Source of the DNA: Rotaria macrura
Taxonomy: Eukaryota; Rotifera; Eurotatoria; Philodinida; Philodinidae
Assembly: GCA_900239685.1 (NCBI GenBank)
Contig: OENT01000093.1
Location: forward strand, 1 to 64,000
Reading direction: 5' to 3'
Length of the DNA stretch: 64,000 nt
The notes beneath the pieces were generated by a model. It was given only the letters and a program-made list of their open reading frames with translations. It was not told the origin of the DNA and did not search any database. This document shows positions 52,234 through 64,000 of the stretch, piece after piece. Numbering within the stretch: the first letter of the stretch is position 1; every line of letters starts with the position of its first letter. The position numbers were made by a program, and so were the translations under genes.

Positions 52234-53785
52234 TTAGAGCTTAACTTGAAATTGTACAGGTCTTGCCGTATTATTTGAAGGATTGAATAGAGCTTGACGC
52301 ATAAATACTGGATCAATAGTAATTTTATTTGAAATCGACTGTGAAGATTCATTATCATTATTCAATAGAAGTAATCTAGTAATAAGAACATCAAATTACA
52401 ATGAAGTCGTTTTATTCTTTTTTTCAATATACTCTTTGTTGTTGGATGCTGTTGATTTGGAATATCGTGATGATGAAGTAGAATTTGTCGATGATTGTGT
52501 TGAATGAGAAGATGGTTGTTGAAGACTCACGTACATGAGTTGTCCATCTAATAATCGATTGTGATATTTAGTGACTGCTTCTTCGGCATGTTCTTGATTC
52601 ATGTAAACAATTTGAATACAACCTCGACTTAATGTTTTTATTTCATCAATACGACCGATTTCACTAAATAATTCCTAAATTAAAACAAATAAGTAAATTT
52701 CTACGAATGGAAAATCTTCTACCATGGCATCGTCTTCTGTAACTGATGCTTGCAGATTTGTTACTAAAACTGCACAAGTATCAGATTTCGATTGTATTGA
52801 TGAGTTTTGTTTTGTCTAGAGGGTATGATGACAAATGAAATTTATAATACAAATAGTACATAGTTTATCATCGTTTACTCGTGTACTACTTGTTGATTTT
52901 GTTGCTGTTCTTTTTATAGAATCGTGCGATACTGTATTTAGAACATGTTGCTTTTTGTCTAGTGTTTGATTTCTTGAAGAATTACGTTTCGTCGGAGGTT
53001 CATAATAATCATCTTGTTCACCGGAAGGCCGTCGACAATTATTGATTCGAGTTGGTGATCGAAGTGAGGATGACGATGGTGTAGTTTGAATAGAAGCATC
53101 GTGCAAACGTCGAATCCTTGGTGGTGATGAAGTTGGGGATGATACTTGCCGTCTTTTATTACGATACTGATCATTAACAGAACTAATAGAATTTTTCTTA
53201 TCGTATGAAGATGATTGAGTAGCAGAATTTTGCAATTGATGATCTTCATCGTTATGATGGAATGCTGTATTTGTAATTGTCTTCGAAAATAAGGAAAACG
53301 CTAGTAGTTTTATGAAAGAATAAAGATGAAAATAAGTTTTTACCTTAGTAAAAGACATTGTTTCTGTTGAATTGGAAGTTGGGAATGTAACAAAGCTATT
53401 TTTATTGCTTTTGAATGAAGGATTTGTAGTTCTACATATCAACTAAAGACACGAGAAATTTTCCTTCAATGAACTTTAGGTCTCATCTTACTTGAGCAGC
53501 ATGAATGTCTATTTGTTGATTATCATCATCGGATTCTTCTTCAATTTCTACGATATCGTTTTCTATAATTAGTGTATTATTAGAAGTTTTTGATGATTGT
53601 CGACTTAGTAATTGTCGAGCATCGAATACTGGTTTATTACGATTTGTTAGTATTTGTCGAGCATCTGTTATAATACCAGTCGTTGGTGCACCTAGACGCT
53701 GATAAATAGATTGGCGATTATTTTTATGATTGCTGTTGATAGTTGCTGGTATGCTAAGTCTTTCTAGTGCACTGATTCGTTTCAT
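52234..53785 (-). CDS. POLDIP3: POLDIP3 / SKAR, RRM mRNA-export adaptor
   Basis: Six exons (53785-53492, 53442-53344, 53280-52879, 52815-52723, 52674-52433, 52375-52234) give 423 aa, close to the ~420 aa of animal POLDIP3. The N-terminal part carries two DARQ(I/L)L motifs (TDARQIL, FDARQLL), typical of SKAR. A long Ser/Arg-rich linker follows. A single RRM spans about residues 276-346 (CAVLVTNLQASVTEDDAM, LFSEIGRIDEIK, GCIQIVY, YHNRLLDGQLMYVSL). The protein ends PVQFQVKL, like the conserved EFKIKL-type end of the family. POLDIP3 couples splicing to mRNA export and translation through TREX/ALYREF, the exon-junction complex and S6K1, in the nucleus and on spliced mRNPs. The last exon would be missed by a naive reading: exon 5 must splice at GTATAT (52432), removing 57 nt, to keep the conserved C-terminus. 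An upstream non-coding exon is possible (AG at about 53832). Confidence 0.9.
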
Positions 53786-54021
53786 AGTATTAGCTGTGGT
53801 TGTTTTCAATACAGTTTGGATGCCGAATCTTTATAGGAGTAGGCACAAAAACAAAAATCTAGAATACGAATTTCGCTTTAAAAAAAAAGAATCCAGACAA
53901 ATGTGACCATTGAACATATCTCTGCGAGAATATATTTAGTCATTGAAATAAGAAAAGAAAAGAGAATGTATCCTATAATCAACATCATAATACGACAATC
54001 TGGCATATTTCTTCAGTTTGA

Positions 54022-56597
<2,576 letters not shown>

Positions 56598-56752
56598 ATC
56601 TTCAATATTGAAAATTATCTAAAATAGTTTATAACGAACGAAAAAAGAAAAGAATCATATGACACTTGTTGCTCTCTGTCTCTTTTTGTTTTAAAAAACA
56701 ACATCAAACAAAAGAAATAAACATCGAATTAGATAGATTGAAAATAAGAATA
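56598..56752 (-). promoter_or_regulatory. 155-bp gap between USP8 stop and PSMC4 start with acceptor-like AG
   Basis: Only 155 bases separate the two co-directional genes. On the minus strand a T-rich tract and CTATTTTAG end at 56619, 22 bases before the PSMC4 ATG. That resembles a 3' splice site and could accept a 5'-UTR intron or a spliced leader. A promoter for PSMC4 would have to lie here or within USP8. Confidence 0.35.
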
Positions 56753-59700
56753 CTAATTTGAAATTAAGGGCAAGCGCAATTGCTGTTGTGGTATTGAAGA
56801 ATAGAAAAGAAGATAAGCATGAACATTATTTGTGAGTTCACGTATATCAGCTGCTCGTATTGATTGATCATCACAATAATACCATTGTTTACCATCATTA
56901 CAATAGGATGTATAATGGCCACTGTTCATCGAGCCAAAATGATTCACAACAGATACAAGAGAATATTTCGATGATGACCGAATTTGACACCAAGGAGAAA
57001 AATCAACATTTGATGTTGGATATCGAATCAAGGTTTCATTTTTTATATAATGTGACTGTTGCAGGCGAAAACTAGAAACAACAAGCAAAAGGTTACACGC
57101 AAATAAGAATTATAATGGGAGACAAATACAAAACTCATACCTAATGATCGAAGTACATAAATGAAAACAGATTTACATTTCTATGTTAGTCTTTATTCAA
57201 AGATGATGAAAATATGACTTCATTTTACTCGACACATCTATCGTAACTAGACTCTGGGTAACCTTAGTAAATGATATGAATGACTCGTTCAATTTTCTAC
57301 TCCAAAAAAGAATTTTACAGAAATTTGAAGATTTTGGATTTATCAAAAATGAATTGTCATAAGTAAACAGCATCTTGCCAATGTGCTCATTGACGTTATA
57401 CTTGTAATAAGAGCTGAGCTAAACTCGAGGCATTGCTGTAAAAACTTTCGATGCTTACGTTACTTGATACCAAAGAATATCACCTTTAATTTAATCTAAA
57501 AGCGTCAGGGGATGAGATTCTACTACTGTCAACAATATCGATTGTCTACTTTCCCGAACTTGATATTTCACTCCTGTATAATAGGTCGATATGCACCATC
57601 TAAACTAAAAGTTTTTGAGTGCTGTCAGACTCTATGTTCGGAAATAATAAAATTTTTTTCGGATTAAAAGTAATGCTTACGAACTTCTATAAGATCGATG
57701 ACATACATACTTGAAAACAAAATAATACATTTTTTTTATTACTATTCATTGACCAATTATCTGACAAATAAACTATTCTTACTATGAAACATATACGTTG
57801 ACTACAATAGAGTTAGTACATTGATAATTCATTTGGAAAATTTGATTTTTAAATGTAAACATTAGTATTGACACATGATGTGTTTTGATGAGAAAAATCG
57901 ATTGAAAAAGTTTTCTTAACATTAGTATTATTTGCTAGTGATGAGCGACGCGAACATAGTCCTAAGTTATAATAGATGCAATCTAAATATCCGGAATTTT
58001 AATTATTGCGTATTCTCATTGAGAACTTTCACTCACTTAAGTTTTATGTCAACATTCGAAACCTACTTTTGCTGATGTTTTGTGAATGGTAGCCGTATGA
58101 TAGAATAATTCATCTGTTGTCCGAGATTTCGAATTTTTTTTCTATTAATTATCTATATCTACCTATGGAATAGTATTTTCATCACAGTTAATTCAACATA
58201 TGTGTATATATAATGGTCAGATTCTGTTCATTGTCCGAGCAACTCGAAAAATCAGAGGTTTCATCTCTCTCATTTTTTTCTTTGCTACTATGAGAAAATC
58301 AATGATACGTAATACATATTATACATCATGTCAAACACATTGCGCGAATCTCTGAATATGAATTTTGTGATTACCGTTTAAAATGTACAATAAATATTTT
58401 TGGTAGTTCCCATATATCTAAACGACGTTTCTTGGCTGATAAACGTTTACAATTCGAACATTCGTAACGTTCTTCGCCAGTTAAATGTTCAAATTCTCGA
58501 AATAAATCTAAGCAATCATCCAATGAACATTGTCGAACAGGTGGAATAGGTACACTAATTATTGTAAATGCTTCAAAACGAATAGAATTGTATGTACATG
58601 ACAAACATAATGTTGTTGATTTAAATAAACCATAGAAAAGATCAATTATTATTGATTTATTGTGTGAAAGAAATGCCTGTTTGCTTGCTTCAGAAAATGG
58701 TCGATCACCTTTATAATTTTCGGATTTAAGTTCTTCAACGCGTGGACGTGTGGCCTAATTAATAAATATTTATAAAAAAAAAGAAATCTTTTAAGTTTCT
58801 TTGTTGATTTTCATACTTGATTAAGATCTTCATGTAATGAATCAAGTAAAAATACAAGAAATTCATGTGCATCTTGCTGTTGTGTACCCAAATACGCATG
58901 TTGAAGTCTTCCAACAGTATACTTGAAAGGTTGGGGTGCAATATATGAATATTGCTGACACCATAACAAGTACATTAATTTAAACCATTCTTTAACAACT
59001 AGTCCACCTGACCCGAATTTATTTTTTGCATTTATATCTTTCATAAAATCACCTTTTAAAAAATAATTTGTTAAAATAGAATTGAAGCTTAAAGATTGAA
59101 TTATTGAATTCATATAGCATGAATTTCCAAGATTTTTTAAACCAGTACGACGATTGATTTGCAAATTATCAACCATCGCACGATAATCATATGCGATTTG
59201 ATGACGAACTTGTTCTGTTAGTATTGGCTTTGTTTCACGATTGATTGTTGGTGTTATTTGATGAGGAGTCTTATTTGTATCATTTTCTGGAATATCTGTT
59301 ACATATTGATTGTTCTTCGTGTCGAGAATCATTTTCCTAAGAAAAAGTAAAGAAGAAATATTCGAAACGAATAAAAAAATCGAAAGCATTTTTTCAATCT
59401 GATCGTTTAACATACCGACCAGTAACAGGATCGTATTTTTTTTTATATTGTTCATTGGTATTTTCAATAGGCACCGCTCGGGTAAAAGGACGATAGATAG
59501 AAAGTGTTTCACGATTGGGCACGGAAAATTTCAGAGCATCCTTTGGCAGTATATTTTCTTGATTTGGGTCATTTTTATTTTCATTCATATCGATTGGTTT
59601 TGGAATATCACGCATAGTATTAAAATTTGCTATTATTGGTACCACCGGTTGAGGATGTAATGGAACATCATGTACAACTGGAGTGATTGGCAATTCTTGA

Positions 59701-62700
59701 TTTATTAGCGATGAAGGTCTAAAATGAGAAGTAAATAACAGGTTAGAGGAAGATTAATAACTTATCGATTGAGCATAAAAGAAATCTTGCGCAGCAAAAT
59801 ATCTTTGTCTATCGATCCATGAGCAAGTCTTTGTTAATAGAGATCAGAGACCATCGATAAGTTCGTAGTTTGAAATTCTCATTTAATATTTTTAGCATTT
59901 TTCTAGACTTGATGTTTTTCTATAAATTGTTTATAAAATTCACATTGTTCTTGGTTTTTTGAAAGTTACCCTAGCCGAGTTAAGGTATATTAAAACTTCC
60001 GGAAAAGTAAATTTCCATTCCCTGAGAAATTTCCGGAATACTACCATAACCTTACACAGCCTTCTATTCTCAACATAATGAGAATTCCGAAATTTCATTC
60101 ATTTAAACCAACTGATATATTGTGAATTTCTACTTAGCAACTACACAGAACAAGCTCCTACCCTGACAAACAAGAGGAATTTTAGAAATTACTAGGAAAT
60201 TACCAAAAAAAATTACGGAAGTTTCTGTACACTATATTCTGAACATTTCTAAATAACCTATAGGAAGAACAAGCCCCTACCCTGACAAACAAGAGGAATT
60301 TTACAAATGACTAGGAAATTTCGGAAATTACCAGGAAATTACGGTAATAACTGAAGTTTCTGTACACTACCCATGTTGCCTCTTTTATTGCAACTGCGCC
60401 GCAGTTACGCGCTGAGCCAATTTTACGCCGTAATTATGCGGAACTCCGCCGCATTCATCGCAGTGAAGGTCTCTATGAGAAACTACGCTTATTGCGACGG
60501 AGACCAACGTAGCTGCGTCGGAGTGATCGCATCGTACGATCCGTTGTAAACGTAACTGACTAATTATAAATGATTCGTCCTTATTTATAATTGGTCACAG
60601 TCGAGCACTAATACTTAGCCACAGAAAATAAGTATAAATAGCAGTGCTCGTCACATTTTCGTTCATAAGTTATTTTACTTTAAATAGTAGAATACGTATT
60701 TAATCTTTTTTTAAATTGTTTTCGATTTAAATTTTCTGAGTTGTTCAGGTTTTGAAACTTTTTCTTAAATTATTTAACATTTTTTAAAGAAATTTTTTTC
60801 AATTATTTATTAAATTTTTTAAAAATGTTTTTAGATGTTGTTTTTTCTGATTTTTCTAGATATTTATTTCCATGATTTTAGAAATTCATAATTTTTTTTA
60901 ACTTGTAATTTCGTAAATTTTGAAAATTTTCAGCTTTTAATATTTTGATTTTCTAGATATTTATTTTCGTTAATTTTTGAAATTTAAAATTTTTTTGTTA
61001 CAATTTTAATTTTGTAGTTTTATGTTTTTTATTTTTTCCACGGAAAAAATTTTTCAGCTCTCAATAAAAATACAAATAAAATGATAACTTAATCTAAGTG
61101 ATCTCCCGTATGTATTACAACGCAACTGTGACCCATAACTGCAATTAACTGGGACGCACTTTTGCGTAACTGTGAGTTTTTCGCCGTAATTACGCGTAAC
61201 TGCGATTTTTTATCGTAATTACGCATAACTACGTCGCAATTTTCCGTAATTACGGGTCACAGTGCGATCGCAGTTTCATCGTAATGAAACACATGGGTAG
61301 AGTTCAGAAAGTTACCACACTACTTCAATTTACACCCTGCGATAACCCTTACTTCACGAAAACCTCAAATGAGTAAAAGCACACCTTTGGGCCCTGAATA
61401 TCAGTTCCTTTTTTAGCTTTTCTCTGCTGACAAGGCTATAAAGAAACAACGCACACCATTCAAGATTATGCAACGACAGCTTTCGTAGTACTTAGAGCTA
61501 ACATCCCGGGTTCCGAAACGGTGTAAATACGGATTTCCATCGAATAATTAAATATCAGCTATTTTGTAACGCAGCTACTTCTTTTAAATTAAATTGCTAT
61601 ATTCGCAGTCAGCATCCATCATTCTTCACCAACGTTTACTGCGAAAATGTTTTTCGGCATAAAACTTTTATCAGAAAACACAAGGAATACCTAAGATACA
61701 AACTCATAAAAGAGCACTTTTGGGGAATAAACCGAGGAAATATCCAGAGCACCCCGTCCTGGTTGAAAGCAGGTGTGAAAAGGTAGGATCCGAAGCGGGC
61801 CGAGCATTGCCCTCACCCACCAAACTCCAATATGCACTTACCATAATTTCCTGGTAATTTCCGAAATTTCCTAGTCATTTGTAAAATTCCTCTTGTTTCT
61901 CAGGGTAGGGGCTTGTTCTTCCTATAGGTTCTATAGAAGTGTTCAGAATATAGTGTATAGAAATTTCCGTAATTTCCGAAATTTCCTAGTAATTTCCAAA
62001 ATTCCTGTCGTTTCTTAGGGAAGGGGCTTATTCTTCCTATAGGTTGTATAGAAATGTTCAGAATATAGTGTATAGAAATTTCCGTATTTACCGTAATTTC
62101 CTGGTTTTCACTGTAATAGTTGTGTGCAAGGGTACTGTAGGAGGGGAGAAATTTCTTGTGGGGAAGGAAATTTACTTTTTCGGAAGTTTGAACTCTGCTG
62201 GCCGAGTTCTCGTCATACTCGAAGTTTCAAATTATCAGTCGAGAAAAAAACCGATTATCTCTAAAAACTGAAGTTCTGAGTAAAACGAGTTATCCCGTAT
62301 TATTTTTCTTCAACATAAAAAGATTGAAAACTTTTCAATATTCACCGCCAATGGAGAACATTCGGCTATCGCTTTCGATAAAATATATGAAAAACAAAGT
62401 CAGTCAATCGAACACTCTATTCGAGAGATTGTCAGTTACATTATGTCGATTAGTACTCATATCTCATGTGAATCACTTTAAAACGATCACAGTTCTCTTT
62501 TATGTATAATTTTTGGTGCAGACTTTTGGCAACTTCAATCACATGAAGGATACATTGTCTTTCATTGATCTGTGTGCTATTTAGTGATTGTTCACTTTCG
62601 AAGAGCTATGCTTACAAAAACTACAAATGAAGCTTACTCTGCTGGTGGTGGTATTGGTTTCATTGTTCGATCTGGAATTTCTGGCTGTTCATGTGTTACT

Positions 62701-64000
62701 AGCACTGGCGGTGGTGGCACTGGCGCTATTTCTTGCACCTATGATAAGAGAAGACAAATAATTGTAACCACTGATTAAACATCGAATTCTAACTCGTTCA
62801 ATGGGCAATTCTTGTTTTTCTATAACAGGTGATTCAGGCTTTTGATTATTGGTTGGTTTTCGTGTTCGATCAAATTGTGGAACAATGACTTCTGGAATGG
62901 ATACTACTACTTCCGGTTGAACGGCATTGACTGATTCACTTGATACTTCTTCAGATATATATACATCATCAGGATAGGATACCTCTGAAACACAAAACAT
63001 GATAATATAATAAACTTCAGAATAACTAGTCTTACCAAATGATCGAAGTTCTCCTAAAGGTTTTCTTGATATCAATGGAGCTGTACTCTCGCCGGGATAA
63101 AATATCATCCAATCTTCATATCCACCGTCAAGAATCAATGGTTCACGTTTAAGTTTCACATCTTGATCATACTAAAAGAGTATCTCATATACAGATAGAA
63201 TCGAAGAAGAATATACATATATATATAATTCTTACTGAAAATATAGCTTGTTTCAAGCCTATTAAACAATTTCCAGATTTGAGTTTATTTTCATAGCTAT
63301 CATCGTCAAACAATACAATATAATCGAAGTTTGCACGTTGCTTAAATTTTGCACGAGTATTTTCATCTGTTACTGTTGATTCTACACCCCATGATGTCCA
63401 TCTGAATTCGAATCAATGTAGCTTTTCAAATTTATATATATACACGTCTGGATATTCTTCATACCCTTTCCCATTCATGAGATCACCTGGAATATTGATA
63501 CACGAAGATGTTTTCATATGAGATTGATCATAGTCAGCTTTTAAACGCATGTCAATTAATAAAATATTTTTTTTACGTTCATTTAAATATTTATAAAGTA
63601 ATTTTGGATTTATTGATTTTTCAACTATGAATGTAAGAATGTATTGAAATTGACAAATCATAGAAAATTCTTACGAGATTTTTCTTCGTCTATTTCTGCT
63701 TGCTTTTTCTTTTCTTCTTCAAGTTTGATCGTATTCTTTTCTTCATACCTAGAAAATAACAAGTGTTAAAAGAATATATACAGAATCAATATACAATAGC
63801 GAAAAAGCTTTACATATTCGAATTTTTTACCGAAAGATTACTTTGAAAGTATTCTATCAGTTGTGACTATTCCCACTCCTCTATTCATGAATTTATTATC
63901 GAAATATTTCATGCAGATGTTATTACTTCTTCTTTCCAATCGAATACAAGCCAACAATCACCTCTTTTACCTATTAAAAACAAAGCTTCTAAAATAAATT
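56753..64000 (-). CDS. USP8: Ubiquitin-specific protease USP8 (UBPY), 5' end outside window
   Basis: Partial: the N-terminus continues past 64000. Exons: a probable one at 63970-63927, then 63748-63675, 63624-63444, 63401-63236, 63171-63036, 62984-62794, 62738-62638, 59718-59416, 59336-58817, 58754-58375 and 57071-56753. The firm exons encode 790 aa. A charged helix (YEEKNTIKLEEEKKKQ) leads into a rhodanese-like domain (LLYKYLNERKKNILLIDMR to LILDGGYEDWMIFYPG). A disordered linker has three (D/N)RxxKP motifs (FDRTRKP, PDRTMKP, INRETKP), the STAM SH3-binding type. The catalytic domain has Cys box GLKNLGNSCYMNS, QQQDAHEF, a zinc ribbon (CLSC...CSNC), IVHFKRF, the His box NSGHYTSYCND and CDD. 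USP8 deubiquitylates endosomal receptors with ESCRT-0. The 14-3-3 site of vertebrate USP8 was not seen. The intron 59719-62637 holds a transposon. Intron 57072-58374 is 1.3 kb. Confidence 0.95.
60144..60369. repeat. Left subterminal tandem repeats of the intronic element
   Basis: Two direct copies beginning AGAACAAGCYCCTACCCTGAC and running to TTTCTGTACAC. They match, in inverse orientation, two copies at the right end (about 61839-62105). Confidence 0.8.
60370..61297. mobile_element. 928-bp element nested in the intronic hAT-like element
   Basis: Starts CCCATGTTGCCTC and ends GAAACACATGGG; the ends match imperfectly as inverted repeats that also share AACTGCG further in. TA lies on both sides (60368-60369 and 61298-61299). 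Both ends are rich in repeats of the type GTAATTACGCGTAACTGCG, unlike the surrounding AT-rich DNA. It interrupts the second left subterminal repeat of the outer element, so it arrived later. Class is uncertain: TA flanks suggest mariner-like, but TA matches occur by chance. Confidence 0.6.
61839..62105. repeat. Right subterminal tandem repeats of the intronic element
   Basis: Two tandem copies containing AATTTCC...CCTAGT, GGGGCTTRTTCTTCCTATAG and GTTCAGAATATAGTGTA, inverted relative to the left-end copies at 60144-60369. Confidence 0.8.

Larger units (their letters stand above)
59982..62200. mobile_element. 2.2-kb hAT-like element in a USP8 intron
   Basis: The exact 8-bp repeat GCCGAGTT flanks it (59974-59981 and 62201-62208). 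The inner ends match as inverted repeats: left AAACTTCCGGAAAAGTAAAT, right the complement of AAACTTCCGAAAAAGTAAAT, with a CAG terminus on the right end. Inside, each end carries two tandem copies of a ~110-130-bp subterminal repeat in opposite orientation. No transposase frame is visible, so it is non-autonomous. The host intron runs 59719-62637 and still splices in frame on paper. Confidence 0.8.

Overview
The window looks like metazoan nuclear DNA. It is AT-rich, with spliced genes on both strands, GT-AG introns mostly 45-75 bp long, AATAAA polyadenylation signals and animal-specific gene families (anoctamin, Friend-of-GATA, cholinesterase, intermediate filament, USP8). Small introns, low GC and hAT/mariner-like debris fit a spiralian such as a bdelloid rotifer. 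That assignment is an inference; no marker in the window settles it.

Left part (1-34 kb), gene-poor. A four-exon plus-strand gene (878-8267) encodes a ~1,380-residue disordered, proline-rich, probably nuclear protein of unknown family, with a 7-copy S-P-x-K array. A minus-strand five-exon cholinesterase-like gene (14385-16492) and a single-exon charged protein of unknown function (20817-21911) follow. From 21.9 to 34.1 kb I find no convincing gene except one possible small secreted peptide. The space holds two non-autonomous hAT-like elements (26828-27226 and 27559-29339, each with 8-bp target duplications). A TA-flanked fold-back element lies earlier, at 19091-19500.

Middle part (34-51 kb), gene-dense, all plus strand: a Ser/Asn-rich protein with paired SILK and RVxF protein-phosphatase-1 docking motifs (34143-35775); a Friend-of-GATA (ZFPM/u-shaped) homologue with NuRD- and CtBP-binding motifs and eight zinc fingers (37211-41063); a complete 22-exon anoctamin (42188-48925); and a long-rod intermediate-filament protein (49238-50875).

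Right part (52-64 kb), all minus strand: POLDIP3/SKAR (52234-53785), the proteasome ATPase PSMC4/Rpt3 (54022-56597) and USP8 (56753 to beyond 64000), only 155-236 bp apart. One USP8 intron carries a 2.2-kb hAT-like element with a second element nested in it.

Exon structures were assembled by hand from reading frames, splice phases and family resemblance. In every complete multi-exon model the summed exon lengths give an uninterrupted frame. The recomputed protein lengths are plausible (PSMC4 418 aa, POLDIP3 423 aa, anoctamin 901 aa, cholinesterase 615 aa, FOG 666 aa). No tRNA, rRNA or CRISPR array was recognised.
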